The translations under genes were made by a program, and so were the position numbers. DNA of 64,000 nucleotides, from NCBI RefSeq assembly GCF_902859895.1, contig NZ_CADIKM010000023.1, forward strand, positions 1 to 64,000. Reading direction: 5' to 3'. Shown piece after piece: positions 1-8,031 of the stretch; within the stretch, counting starts at the first letter, position 1, and each line of letters opens with the position of its first letter. This DNA comes from Pararobbsia alpina. Lineage in GTDB: Bacteria; Pseudomonadota; Gammaproteobacteria; Burkholderiales; Burkholderiaceae. The notes beneath the pieces were generated by a model that was not told the origin of the DNA, did no database searches, and saw only the letters and a program-made list of their open reading frames with translations.

Positions 1-1071
1 CAGTCCAAACTTACGCTGTTCGGGCGACGCCATGAGCTTGAGCATGTGCGTTTCGTGAATATTGCCCAACCGGTATCCGGGTTCGACAAAGTGATCGCAG
101 CAATACAGATCCCCGTTGTACTCGAGGGCGGGGCCAAGGCCGCAGGTCGGTGCGTGGATGCACAACAAATGGCGACCGAAGTAGGCCTCTAGCGTCACAT
201 CGAACAATTGCACGAAGACGCGACCGACGTCGTGGCGCACCCACTCTTCGAAGATGTCCATGAGGAAGAGGCCATACTGCTTCGCGCCGACTGAACGGTC
301 GGTGACAAGATTGCCGGTCTGGGTGTACAGCACGCGCTTGCGGCCCGCGTGTTCGCTCCAGCCCCGATTCGCCAGCTCTATCGTCTGTTCCGTTGCGCGC
401 TCAATGATCGGAATGAACTGGATCCACCTCGCGCCGAGCTCATCGCGAAAGAAGCGATAGACCGAGCGGCCATGATGCTGGTTGGCGGAGTTGACCGTGC
501 AGAGGATATTGAACTCAACGCCATGCTTGCGCAGCTGCTTCCACCCGCCCATGACCAGATCGAAGGTGCCCTGCGCATGGCGATCGACGCGAAAGGTGTC
601 GTGAAGTTCACGCGGACCATCAACACTCAGGCCCACGAGAAAGTGGTGCTGCTTGAAGAACTCGCACCATTCGTCGTCGAGAAGAATGCCGTTGGTCTGA
701 AAAGTGTGCTTCACAACCTGTCCAGGCCTGCGGTACTTTTCGACGAATTCGACCGCGTGCCTGAAGAATTCGACCTTCATTAGCGTGGGCTCGCCGCCTT
801 GCCACGCGACGGTGACCTCTGGGGTGCGATGCGACTCCAGCAACTGACGAATGTAGGTCTCTAGCGTCGCCTGGGACATCCGATGCTTTTCGTTTGGATA
901 GAGCGCCTCTTTCGACAGGAAAAAGCAGTATTTGCAGTCGATGTTGCAGGTGGAGCCGCTGGGCTTGGCCAGCAAATGGAAGCAGGGCGGCGCATCCGCT
1001 GGCCGACTTTCGACCGTCAGGGGATCGTCAATACTCGATATTGAAGCGCGAGACAGCAACGTGGCTTCCAT
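1..1071 (-). CDS. Anaerobic sulfatase-maturating enzyme (radical SAM), C-terminus cut by window edge
   Basis: Radical-SAM enzyme of the anaerobic sulfatase maturase (AslB/AtsB/anSME) family. It oxidises an active-site Cys or Ser of arylsulfatases to formylglycine in the cytoplasm. The frame is open from position 1071 to the window edge. The radical-SAM CxxxCxxC motif reads CNIDCKYC, with cysteines at residues 42, 46 and 49, followed by VAWQGGEPTL, typical of the family. Near the cut end, ALEYNGDLYCCDHFVEPGY matches the start of the C-terminal (SPASM) cluster region. The start ATG at 1071 has AAAGGGG eight bases upstream. About 357 codons are present, so only a short C-terminal piece is missing. 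The sulfatase it serves is not in the window. The link to sulfur scavenging is inference. Confidence 0.88.
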   Translation of the reverse strand, partial: MEATLLSRASISSIDDPLTVESRPADAPPCFHLLAKPSGSTCNIDCKYCFFLSKEALYPNEKHRMSQATLETYIRQLLESHRTPEVTVAWQGGEPTLMKVEFFRHAVEFVEKYRRPGQVVKHTFQTNGILLDDEWCEFFKQHHFLVGLSVDGPRELHDTFRVDRHAQGTFDLVMGGWKQLRKHGVEFNILCTVNSANQHHGRSVYRFFRDELGARWIQFIPIIERATEQTIELANRGWSEHAGRKRVLYTQTGNLVTDRSVGAKQYGLFLMDIFEEWVRHDVGRVFVQLFDVTLEAYFGRHLLCIHAPTCGLGPALEYNGDLYCCDHFVEPGYRLGNIHETHMLKLMASPEQRKFGL

Positions 1072-1552
1072 CGCCGCAACCCCTTTGATTGTCAGAGTGC
1101 CAAAAAGATTGCCCGACGCCGTCCGCCAGGCGCCTCAGCATGCCAGTGGGTACGTATCCAGAAGGAGCGAGTCGCAGACACAAACGTGATTGGTATTTAA
1201 GGCAGCTTGCGTCTGGAAAGCAAACGCAATTTCGTGATTTCCGAATCTAGCGCACTGCGCGGACTTGCCGGTCCCGCACACGAGGCTGATCCTCGCACCA
1301 TTCAAGCGTGCAAAGCGTTGAACATCCGTGACGGTGCCGCGATCGTGCTTAAAGAAGCAAATACATAAGTACGCATGAAGCAAGCACTATCTCGCTCAGG
1401 TTGCCCCATGCCTTCGAAGTGGGAGATTCTCGCAATCGCGCGTCCCATGAACTAGATTAACGTTGACGCATGTGGGCGCCTTGATTTCCATTTGTGACAG
1501 TACCCGGAATTCGCTGTTGCAACCCGGGCCGAGAACCCATCCGGAGAGTCGC
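1072..1552. other. Intergenic region, nothing recognised
   Basis: This 480-base gap separates the leftward maturase from the rightward DUF202 gene, so it should hold two divergent promoters. Short open frames exist on both strands, but none has a family signature or a convincing ribosome site. No repeat or RNA gene was recognised. Confidence 0.5.
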
Positions 1553-1954
1553 GTGGCTAACGTGGAAGTGCGCTCAGCGAACCAACTGGCCGAGGAGCGG
1601 ACAGACCTCGCGACGACGCGCACGCTGATGGCGGCCGATCGTACCTTGATGGCGTGGATACGTACCGCGCTTTCGATGATCAGCTTCGGCTTTACGATCT
1701 ACAAGGTGCTGGAGGGTTTTATGGAAGCGGGCGTTCATCTGAACCATCCGCATAGTCCTCGAAGCGTCGGCCTTTTTCTCACCGGGATGGGCACGGTTTC
1801 AATGGTACTGGGAACGATCGAGTACTGGCGAACCATCGTCAGTCTGCGTGAGTATCAGCCAGTCAGCATCTGGCGGCCCACTTTTTTTGTTGCGTTGGTC
1901 ATGGCCTGTTCGGGTAGCTTTGTCTTTCTAAGCATCATCATAAGATTGCTCTGA
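1553..1954 (+). CDS. DUF202 (YidH-type) membrane protein
   Basis: Small inner-membrane protein of 133 residues from the chosen start. The N-terminal block LAEERTDLATTRTLMAADRT followed by LMAWIRTALSMISFGF is the hallmark of the DUF202/YidH family, which has three membrane helices and no settled function. Helices are visible around residues 40-60, 80-105 and 113-133. An ATG at 1463 would add 30 residues without family similarity. GTG at 1553 with GGAGA just upstream gives the usual family length, so I chose it. The next gene follows on the same strand 120 bases later, possibly co-transcribed. No function can be assigned from context. Confidence 0.78.
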   Translation: MANVEVRSANQLAEERTDLATTRTLMAADRTLMAWIRTALSMISFGFTIYKVLEGFMEAGVHLNHPHSPRSVGLFLTGMGTVSMVLGTIEYWRTIVSLREYQPVSIWRPTFFVALVMACSGSFVFLSIIIRLL

Positions 1955-2074
1955 GCGTACGCGAGACGCTGCGTGCAGCAGCGTCTCCGCCAGCCGAGAT
2001 CGTGGATCAATGCCGCTTCGGATAGATCGCACTCGGGATCACATGGTCGCTGTACCTACGAAGGCGCCGGTGTC

Positions 2075-2896
2075 GTGACTGAAACCCTGATGATCCTGCT
2101 GAAGGTCTCCATTGTCGTGCTTATCGCTTGCGTCGGTGCGGGAACCTCGCCTTCGGAGCTGACCTATCTATGGCGGCGGCCCGGGCTATTACTCCGTTCC
2201 CTTGCAGCGATGTATCTGCTGGTTCCCCTGGTCGCGTTCGGCCTTGTGCTGATCATGTCCATCGAGAGAGGGGTCAAAGCGGCGATGCTGGTGCTCGCGG
2301 TGTCTGCGGGAGCCCCACTGCTTCCCAAAAGACTCAAGAGACTGAATAGCCAGGAATTCATCTTTAGCTTGCTAATTACGTCCTCGCTCGTCGCCATTGT
2401 CGCCGTACCGCTGTGGGCGGCGCTGCTGGGCGCCTACTTCGACGTCACGGTCGAGCTATCCGCAAGCACTGTCGTGTCAGACATTGCTAAAACCATTCTG
2501 CTGCCGATCATGATCGGCATGGGGCTTCGTGCCATTTTCCCGGCCTGGTCGGAACGGCTGTCGGACCGGGTGATCATGATTGCCGGGGTTGTCCTGGCAG
2601 CGTCCGGCATCATCCTGCTGGTTATCCATAGGCAGCACCTGGTGGGTCTCAGTTGGCAAGGCGTGCTCGCGCTCGTGGGGCTGATGATCTTCGCACTGTT
2701 CATCGGTCAGCTTCTTGGCGGGCCCAATCGCGATGACCGAACGGCGCTGGCCATTGCCTGCGCAACTCGGCACGTCGGCGTTGCGCTGATCGTCGCAACG
2801 GAGTTTGTCGGTGTAAGAACAGCCGTACTTGTCGTTGCGTACTTCGTCACCGCTTTCATCGTTTCGAGTATCTATCTATCCTGGCGACGACGATAA
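2075..2896 (+). CDS. Bile acid:Na+ symporter (BASS)-like membrane transporter
   Basis: Polytopic inner-membrane protein of about 273 residues, with eight to nine hydrophobic segments. Features include a GAGTSPSELTYLWRRP segment after the first helix and a C-terminal block with CATRHVGVALIVA. This resembles the conserved ACxxRN-type motif of the second half of BASS/SBF transporters, so a sodium-coupled carrier of an organic anion is likely. The substrate is unknown. The open frame reaches back to 1973, but that extension is hydrophilic and unlike a transporter. GTG at 2075 has GAAGG about ten bases upstream, and ATG at 2090 is an alternative. It lies downstream of the DUF202 gene in the same direction. 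Confidence 0.62.
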   Translation: MTETLMILLKVSIVVLIACVGAGTSPSELTYLWRRPGLLLRSLAAMYLLVPLVAFGLVLIMSIERGVKAAMLVLAVSAGAPLLPKRLKRLNSQEFIFSLLITSSLVAIVAVPLWAALLGAYFDVTVELSASTVVSDIAKTILLPIMIGMGLRAIFPAWSERLSDRVIMIAGVVLAASGIILLVIHRQHLVGLSWQGVLALVGLMIFALFIGQLLGGPNRDDRTALAIACATRHVGVALIVATEFVGVRTAVLVVAYFVTAFIVSSIYLSWRRR

Positions 2897-3136
2897 TCCC
2901 CAAGCATAATGGCCTAGTGTACTCGTGTCATGTCTTCGTCGACCATGGAGTGCTTTACGAGTCAACAGCGACGAGAGGCGACGCCGAACGACTCCCGCAG
3001 CAAGCAAACCGCTCAAGGCTTCACAGTGATCACGAGTTGTCGGGATCGAACGACCTCGCGCACGTGCTTCGGGTCGTTTCACGATCGAGTCCTCCACGGC
3101 GAATGCTCACTCGCCAGAACAGCATGGCAACCAGCC

Positions 3137-3937
3137 TCAGAATCTGATGTGCACGCCAGCAAATGGTCCTGCCGTCCTGATGTTGTAGTAGAAGGAAGAG
3201 GTGTTGTAGTCCTGCGCGAGTATCCGGTATCCGGCGGTCATGCCAATGGTTTTTGACGCATCCCACGATAGCGACGCAACCACTTGCCACGAATACTTGG
3301 CCCCTCCCGTACCGACATCCGCGTAGCCCATGACCGACCACCTGTCCGTGAATCGGTAAAAAGCACGCACGCCCACCAATCCGTCGACCCAGTCGACACT
3401 CGAGTTTCGATTGACACCGTCCGGAAACACGGGGCTGGTAGAGAAGGAGAGCTTAGCGTTGAGATTCGTGTAGCGCAGGCCGGCGATAAGGTCCACCGGT
3501 GTCTTTTCGCTAGGCAGGATACGATAGGCGCCCGCCGCCTGAACGATTCCATTGTCCAGTTGCAAGCGTGCCGTGCCCAATCGCCCGCCGAGTATCGGGT
3601 CCGACGTGGTCGAGACGTTAACGTAGAACCCGTCGACGATGATCGCCCAGCGATCCTTGCGAGCTTCGAAAGTGCCCATCACCCCGAAGTCGAGGTTTTG
3701 CCAGATACTGGAGAAATGCGCATCCACGTTCTGACCGGGAATAACTTGTCCGATTCTCACGTTGCCGCTCTGGCCAGCCAGCCACAGATACGGCGTCAGC
3801 GAGAACTGCCAGCCCTCCTGCGAGCTTGATGCGGCCTGATCCGCGGCCTGCTCTGCGGCGTGTGCCGGTATGGTGGGAATGCTCAGCGATGCGCCGACCA
3901 ACCATGCTGCCATTCGCCGCGACGATTTCGTTTGCAT
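3137..3937 (-). CDS. Outer-membrane beta-barrel protein, function unknown
   Basis: About 266 residues. The N-terminus is a clear Sec signal peptide (two arginines, hydrophobic core, IPAHA-A cleavage site near residue 27). It is followed by alternating amphipathic strands such as WQFSLTPYLWLAG, WAIIVDGFYVNVS and WSVMGYADVG. The protein ends with GPFAGVHIRF, and a terminal phenylalanine is the usual signal for insertion by the BAM complex. The start at 3937 has GATGAGGTT upstream and is preferred over an ATG at 4003 that would put 22 polar residues before the signal peptide. Many proteobacteria carry such 8-10 strand proteins of unknown role. The neighbours give no hint of function. Confidence 0.72.
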   Translation of the reverse strand: MQTKSSRRMAAWLVGASLSIPTIPAHAAEQAADQAASSSQEGWQFSLTPYLWLAGQSGNVRIGQVIPGQNVDAHFSSIWQNLDFGVMGTFEARKDRWAIIVDGFYVNVSTTSDPILGGRLGTARLQLDNGIVQAAGAYRILPSEKTPVDLIAGLRYTNLNAKLSFSTSPVFPDGVNRNSSVDWVDGLVGVRAFYRFTDRWSVMGYADVGTGGAKYSWQVVASLSWDASKTIGMTAGYRILAQDYNTSSFYYNIRTAGPFAGVHIRF

Positions 3938-4580
3938 GTCTGCAACCTCATCCAGGCCATCGTGCGTTTGCAGGGTGGCACGCATGCGCTTCAAACCCGC
4001 CACCGTCCAGCGGCTTCACGTCGTCCTTACCAAGAATATGTCACGCCTCGTATTAGCACTATTGGACTTTGGTCCACGTAACGTCCTGCTTGGCTTCGAC
4101 GCTGTGCGGCGACCGACCCAGCATGCCCGGTTCGCATGGCTGCTGGCGGAGCTGCAATCTCGTTCTGTGTCGCGCGGCTCCCTCTACCCGTGGTGTGACT
4201 TGCAGGCCTTCAATGAATCAAGAATGGTACAGCGTACAGCGCGAGCACACCGATACAGATTGCAGCGAAAGCATAGCGTTTGATAATTGCGAACACAGTG
4301 GATCTTTCAGGTCGGACCGGGCATCGCTACCCGGTCTGTCATCGTTGGTTGATTGATTACGCTTGCACGGGCTTCGCGAACATTGCAGCGAAGCGAGTAG
4401 CCGGTCGGATTTGCCGCATAGCTCGCACCCGTCAGCGCCGTGGCCGCTCTTTTCGTCATCGGTTTGAGCCACTTTGGTCTGGCCTGGAGCATCCCAGGTA
4501 TTGTGTTGGCGGTCTTTACCGTGCGTTGCAGTTTTCGAAGTTTCACGCGCATCGTGCATGACCCACCTTCGCAACAATGA
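3938..4580. other. Long gap with no firmly supported gene
   Basis: Open frames exist on both strands (for example 4307-4552 and 4218-4577 on the minus strand, 3870-4283 on the plus strand), but their predicted proteins show no family motif, no membrane pattern and no good start. The only suggestive stretch is a 28-codon hydrophobic frame at 4210-4296, listed separately. The left part should contain the promoter of the leftward beta-barrel gene. Confidence 0.4.
4210..4296 (-). CDS. Possible 28-residue single-helix membrane peptide
   Basis: A minus-strand frame starting with GTG at 4296 encodes a peptide beginning VFAIIKRYAFAAICIG and ending VPFLIH before a TGA. It has a basic patch (KR) and then one uninterrupted hydrophobic helix of about 20 residues, the shape of small bacterial membrane proteins. 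No strong ribosome site is visible, and the frame continues open upstream for several codons. It could be a true mini-protein, the tail of a decayed gene or chance. It lies in an otherwise gene-free stretch downstream of the DUF4239 gene on the same strand. Confidence 0.2.
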   Translation of the reverse strand: MFAIIKRYAFAAICIGVLALYAVPFLIH

Positions 4581-5363
4581 TCAGCGATCCGCGGGCATCA
4601 CTTGCAATAGCGGTTCGGGCGTCACGGTGACTACTCCTGAAAAGGGTCGATCGTACGAAAGGATCAGCAGGATGGTCGTAGCGAGTCCCGCTGAAAAAAG
4701 CCCGATCGCTACGGCAGAGGTCAGTCGGTTCTCACAATGAACCAGCGCGATTGCGAACAGCAGGGAGACGGCCAGAAAGATCAGACATGCCCACTTGAGA
4801 CCGCTAACTTCGGAGCGACTAACCAGGATACGCTCGCGACGAGCTTCCAGAGCCTGCTCCAGGGACGTCGCCACCTGGCGCTGCGCAGTCTGCTGTCCGG
4901 GCGTATTTACCGCCAGTGAAAGCGTGAACTGAAGCGCCTTGTTCAACGAAGGAGGACTGATTTTCAGCGTGGCAGCTCCTTGCGCCATCATTGGCCATTC
5001 GGTATTTACCGTGTACTCGATGTAATCCCGAACCAGCGTTCGTAGCTGGTTCTGTGCCTCTTCTGGCAAAACGGCAGACACGACAACAACAGATCTTAGC
5101 GCACCGGCTTCGGTGGCGACCGCAACATTGGCGCGCGCCGTATCGTTCCAGACCTGCGCGGCAGTAAACGCGATGAGCAAGCCGAAGATGACACCGATTG
5201 GAGACAGCAAGCCGGGCGACACTGCCATAAATGACCGTCTATACGGACCGGCAGCAAGCCAGCTGGTGACGACGTGAACCGCCGTGGCCGCGAGACATGT
5301 CGCACCAAAGGCAACGAGGGTCATTTGCCATAATGGCAGGTTATGTAACCAGCTACTGGTCAT
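4581..5363 (-). CDS. DUF4239 (bestrophin-like) membrane protein
   Basis: Inner-membrane protein of 260 residues. Two helices lie in the N-terminal 75 residues, with the marker SPGLLSPIGVIFGLLIAFTA. A cytoplasmic or periplasmic helical domain follows, then two helices near the C-terminus (WACLIFLAVSLLFAIAL and SAVAIGLFSAGLATTILLIL). This 2+2 layout and the GVIFGLLIAF block are typical of DUF4239 proteins, which are described as bestrophin-like. Function is unknown. The ATG at 5363 has GGAG nine bases upstream. The gene is divergent from the isochorismatase-like gene, leaving only 75 bases for both promoters. Confidence 0.72.
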   Translation of the reverse strand: MTSSWLHNLPLWQMTLVAFGATCLAATAVHVVTSWLAAGPYRRSFMAVSPGLLSPIGVIFGLLIAFTAAQVWNDTARANVAVATEAGALRSVVVVSAVLPEEAQNQLRTLVRDYIEYTVNTEWPMMAQGAATLKISPPSLNKALQFTLSLAVNTPGQQTAQRQVATSLEQALEARRERILVSRSEVSGLKWACLIFLAVSLLFAIALVHCENRLTSAVAIGLFSAGLATTILLILSYDRPFSGVVTVTPEPLLQVMPADR

Positions 5364-5438
5364 TGGCGCTTACTCCATGCTTTCGTCGTAGTATCCAACA
5401 TCGTCGTTGCTTCGTTTCAACTTATAGAAGGAGGTTCC

Positions 5439-6071
5439 ATGCGTTGTTCTAGTATCCTGCGCTGTGCCGTCGCGCTTGTCCCGCTGTTCGGCGGCTTGGC
5501 GCAGGCGGATGACATTATTAGTTCCTGGAATTCGGTGCATCTGCCGCCGTCGCCGACTCTGACCTCCGTAACGGTCGATCCCGCCCATACCGCGCTGCTC
5601 GTGCTCGATTTCGACACTGGAAATTGCACGACGACGCAGCGACCGACCTGTTTCGCCTCGTTACCGAAGGTCGCCGCATTGCTCGACGCTGCGCGCCGGC
5701 ACAAGATGATGGTCGTCTACAGCACGACACCGACGGGGTCCATCAAGTCGGTGCCTCCAATGCTTGCCCCCAAGGGTGAGGAGACGGTAGTGCACTCGGG
5801 CGTCGACAAGTTTCTTGGCACCAAGCTGGAAGCTGTACTGAAGGCGAACCACATCGATACCGTAATCGTCACCGGAACTGTCGCGCAAGGCGCGGTTCTT
5901 TACACCGCAAGCGCCGCATCATTGCGCGGCTTCAAAGTGGCGGTGCCGGTCGACACGCTCTCGGCTCCGGACCCGTTCGCCGAACTGTCCGCGACATGGA
6001 TTCTGTTAAACGCACCGGCCAGCGTCGCGAAGAATATGAATGTGACGCGCTCCGACATGGTCCAGTTTTGA
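5439..6071 (+). CDS. Exported isochorismatase-fold protein lacking the catalytic cysteine
   Basis: 210 residues. Residues 1-23 form a signal peptide (GGLAQA-DD cleavage), and the rest is an isochorismatase-like cysteine-hydrolase fold. The family triad is Asp-Lys-Cys. Asp57 (LVLDFD) and Lys124 (DKFLGT) are in place, but the cysteine position in TGTVAQGAVLYTA is alanine (Ala152). The normal hydrolase reaction on an amide or isochorismate-type substrate is therefore unlikely. A binding role or a different chemistry is possible. A strong ribosome site, AAGGAGG, precedes the ATG. The next gene rightward is a CMD-like protein that also lacks its redox cysteines. Confidence 0.75.
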   Translation: MRCSSILRCAVALVPLFGGLAQADDIISSWNSVHLPPSPTLTSVTVDPAHTALLVLDFDTGNCTTTQRPTCFASLPKVAALLDAARRHKMMVVYSTTPTGSIKSVPPMLAPKGEETVVHSGVDKFLGTKLEAVLKANHIDTVIVTGTVAQGAVLYTASAASLRGFKVAVPVDTLSAPDPFAELSATWILLNAPASVAKNMNVTRSDMVQF

Positions 6072-6295
6072 TTGATGATCGATGGGTCCTGGAAACCACG
6101 ATAGGGACGGCTGAAGCATCCGCCGGATGCCGGGTCCGCTTCAACGAGGTGTGTGCAGATCGAATCCATACTCTTCCAACTGGGCTTCGCGCCGCACGGC
6201 GATTACATTCGATGTAATTGGCGTACAGCGCAGCCGCTTCTACTCTTTGGCTGTCGCGCCATCGATCTGGTGGCGCTCACCGTCAAGGAGATACC

Positions 6296-6853
6296 ATGTC
6301 CAGCTATCCCGCTCACACGATCGAATCCGCGCCAGCGCAATCGAAGCCCGTGCTCCAGCAACTGCAACAGGCGTTCGGCCTGATCCCGAACATCGCGGCC
6401 TCGATGGCCGCTTCACCGGTGTTGATCAACGGCTTCATCGGCCTGTTCGAGCGCGTGCATGCGAGCAGTCTGACGGAGCCGCAGATCCAGACATTGCTGC
6501 TGACCAACGCGGTCACGAACGCTAGTGAGTGGCCGGTCGCGTTTCACACCGCGCTCGCGTTGAAGGAGGGCGTACATCCCGCGGATGTCGACGCAATCCG
6601 GCACGGCGGCCTGCCTGGTGAGCTCGGACTGGCCGCGCTGTCAACGCTGGCGCGTACGCTGATCGAAACGCGCGGCCGCCTTGCCGAATCGGACCAGAGA
6701 CGCTTCCTCGAAGCGGGGTTCAGCTCCGAGCAGATACTCGAGGTCATTGCGGTGGTTGCAGCATCTACGATCACGAACTACACCGGTAGCGTTACACAGC
6801 CAGCACTCGAAGCGACGTTCGAGGAATTTGCCTGGCATGCGCCCGCACCCTGA
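6296..6853 (+). CDS. Carboxymuconolactone decarboxylase (AhpD)-like protein without CxxC
   Basis: 185 residues, all-helical CMD/AhpD-like protein. The family active site normally reads ExxxxNxCxYCxxxH. Here the matching segment is NASEWPVAFH, so the two cysteines are replaced by Ser77 and Pro80, while the histidine (His84) is kept. Peroxidase or disulfide activity of the AhpD type is therefore not expected. The ATG at 6296 follows AAGGAG by five bases, and the frame upstream of it is not family-like. The gene sits between the exported isochorismatase-like protein and an XRE regulator (37 bases downstream), on the same strand as both. Its substrate is unknown. Confidence 0.75.
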   Translation: MSSYPAHTIESAPAQSKPVLQQLQQAFGLIPNIAASMAASPVLINGFIGLFERVHASSLTEPQIQTLLLTNAVTNASEWPVAFHTALALKEGVHPADVDAIRHGGLPGELGLAALSTLARTLIETRGRLAESDQRRFLEAGFSSEQILEVIAVVAASTITNYTGSVTQPALEATFEEFAWHAPAP

Positions 6854-6890
6854 GTCCGCCACAATCGTCCGCCTCGAATAAAGTAATCCG

Positions 6891-7736
6891 ATGAACGTCA
6901 CCCGTCCCGACCCGAAAGTGCCCCCGAGTGAACTTGGAAGTTTGTTGCGCTATTGGCGAGACGTGCGTGGCGTGAGTCAACTCGATCTGTCGCTCGAGGC
7001 CGGGGTCTCGCAGCGCCAGATCAGCTTCATTGAAAGCGGACGCAGCGTGCCGGGCCGAGACACGCTTTTGACCCTCGCGCAGACGCTCGATGTGCCGCTG
7101 CGCGAGCGCAATGCACTGCTGCTCGCCGCTGGCTACGCACCCGTGTATTCGGAGGCACCGTGGAACGCACAGGAGATGCACGGTGTCGTCCGTGCGCTCG
7201 AACGGGTCGTTCGCCAGCACGAACCGTTTCCGGCGATCGTGATGGATCGCCACTGGAACGTGCTGATGACCAATGACGCGGCACCACGCTTTTTCAACTG
7301 CTTCATCGACATGGCCTCGCGCGAAGGTCCACGCAACATGCTGCATCTGATCTTCGATCCGCAGGGGATGCGCCCGTTTGTAGCGGATTGGGACAACGTC
7401 TCGCGAAGCCTGCTGCAACGGGTGTATCGCGAATCGGTCGGCCACGTGATTGACGGCAGCACCAGAGGTCTGCTCGATGAACTGCTTGCGTATCCCGACG
7501 TGCCGCGCGACTGGAAGACGTATCATGCGCCGTCCGCGGCGCCCGCGATGCCGGTTATTCCGCTTGGTTTCATCAGCGAGGGCGTGGTTCTTCGCTATTT
7601 TTCGATGATAACGAGCGTTGGAACACCGCAAAATGTTGCCGCGCAGGAGCTACGCCTGGAATGTATGTTCCCTGCCGACGATGCAACCGAAGCACGCCAT
7701 CAGCAACTGCTTGCAGCGCATTCAAAGGAACGCTGA
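6891..7736 (+). CDS. XRE-family transcriptional regulator with MmyB-like ligand domain
   Basis: 281 residues. An N-terminal helix-turn-helix spans about residues 15-70 (LGSLLRYWRDVRGVSQLDLS, then VSQRQISFIESGRS). The rest, from about residue 100, matches the MmyB-like ligand-binding domain, with ERVVRQHEPFPAIVMDRHWN and the NMLHLIFDP segment. Proteins of this design are common in actinobacteria and proteobacteria and usually control an adjacent gene. It follows the CMD-like gene by 37 bases on the same strand, so that gene or the downstream esterase are the candidate targets. The ribosome site upstream of the ATG is weak. The inducer is unknown. Confidence 0.85.
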   Translation: MNVTRPDPKVPPSELGSLLRYWRDVRGVSQLDLSLEAGVSQRQISFIESGRSVPGRDTLLTLAQTLDVPLRERNALLLAAGYAPVYSEAPWNAQEMHGVVRALERVVRQHEPFPAIVMDRHWNVLMTNDAAPRFFNCFIDMASREGPRNMLHLIFDPQGMRPFVADWDNVSRSLLQRVYRESVGHVIDGSTRGLLDELLAYPDVPRDWKTYHAPSAAPAMPVIPLGFISEGVVLRYFSMITSVGTPQNVAAQELRLECMFPADDATEARHQQLLAAHSKER

Positions 7737-8031
7737 GCGCCTTGTGGATGTCCAGTCGTGTTCTCCTGCCGGGGCCGCTACTGTCAGTGGACCCGCGCGC
7801 ACATCGCTGTCATTTGGGTGTCGGATTGACCTCCTGGAACTGTCATCAACAGGTCCCGCATCGAACGGCCGAAACGGGTCCCGACCAGAGACGCTCGCTA
7901 TCCGTCTGTGTGGAGGCGATCCACTGCTCATACACCAGGCTTGACGTTGTCTCTCCGATTCGACTACTGTACGTATCGCTGGTACAGAAGTCGAACGGGT
8001 CCGGCGTACCCAGATAGGGAGGAGATCACAG

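Noticed and set aside
1135-1383. 82-codon minus-strand frame in the first gap
   Set aside because: No family signal or good start; composition unlike neighbouring proteins.
4218-4577. 119-codon minus-strand frame
   Set aside because: Polar sequence with scattered Cys, no motif; overlaps other equally open frames.
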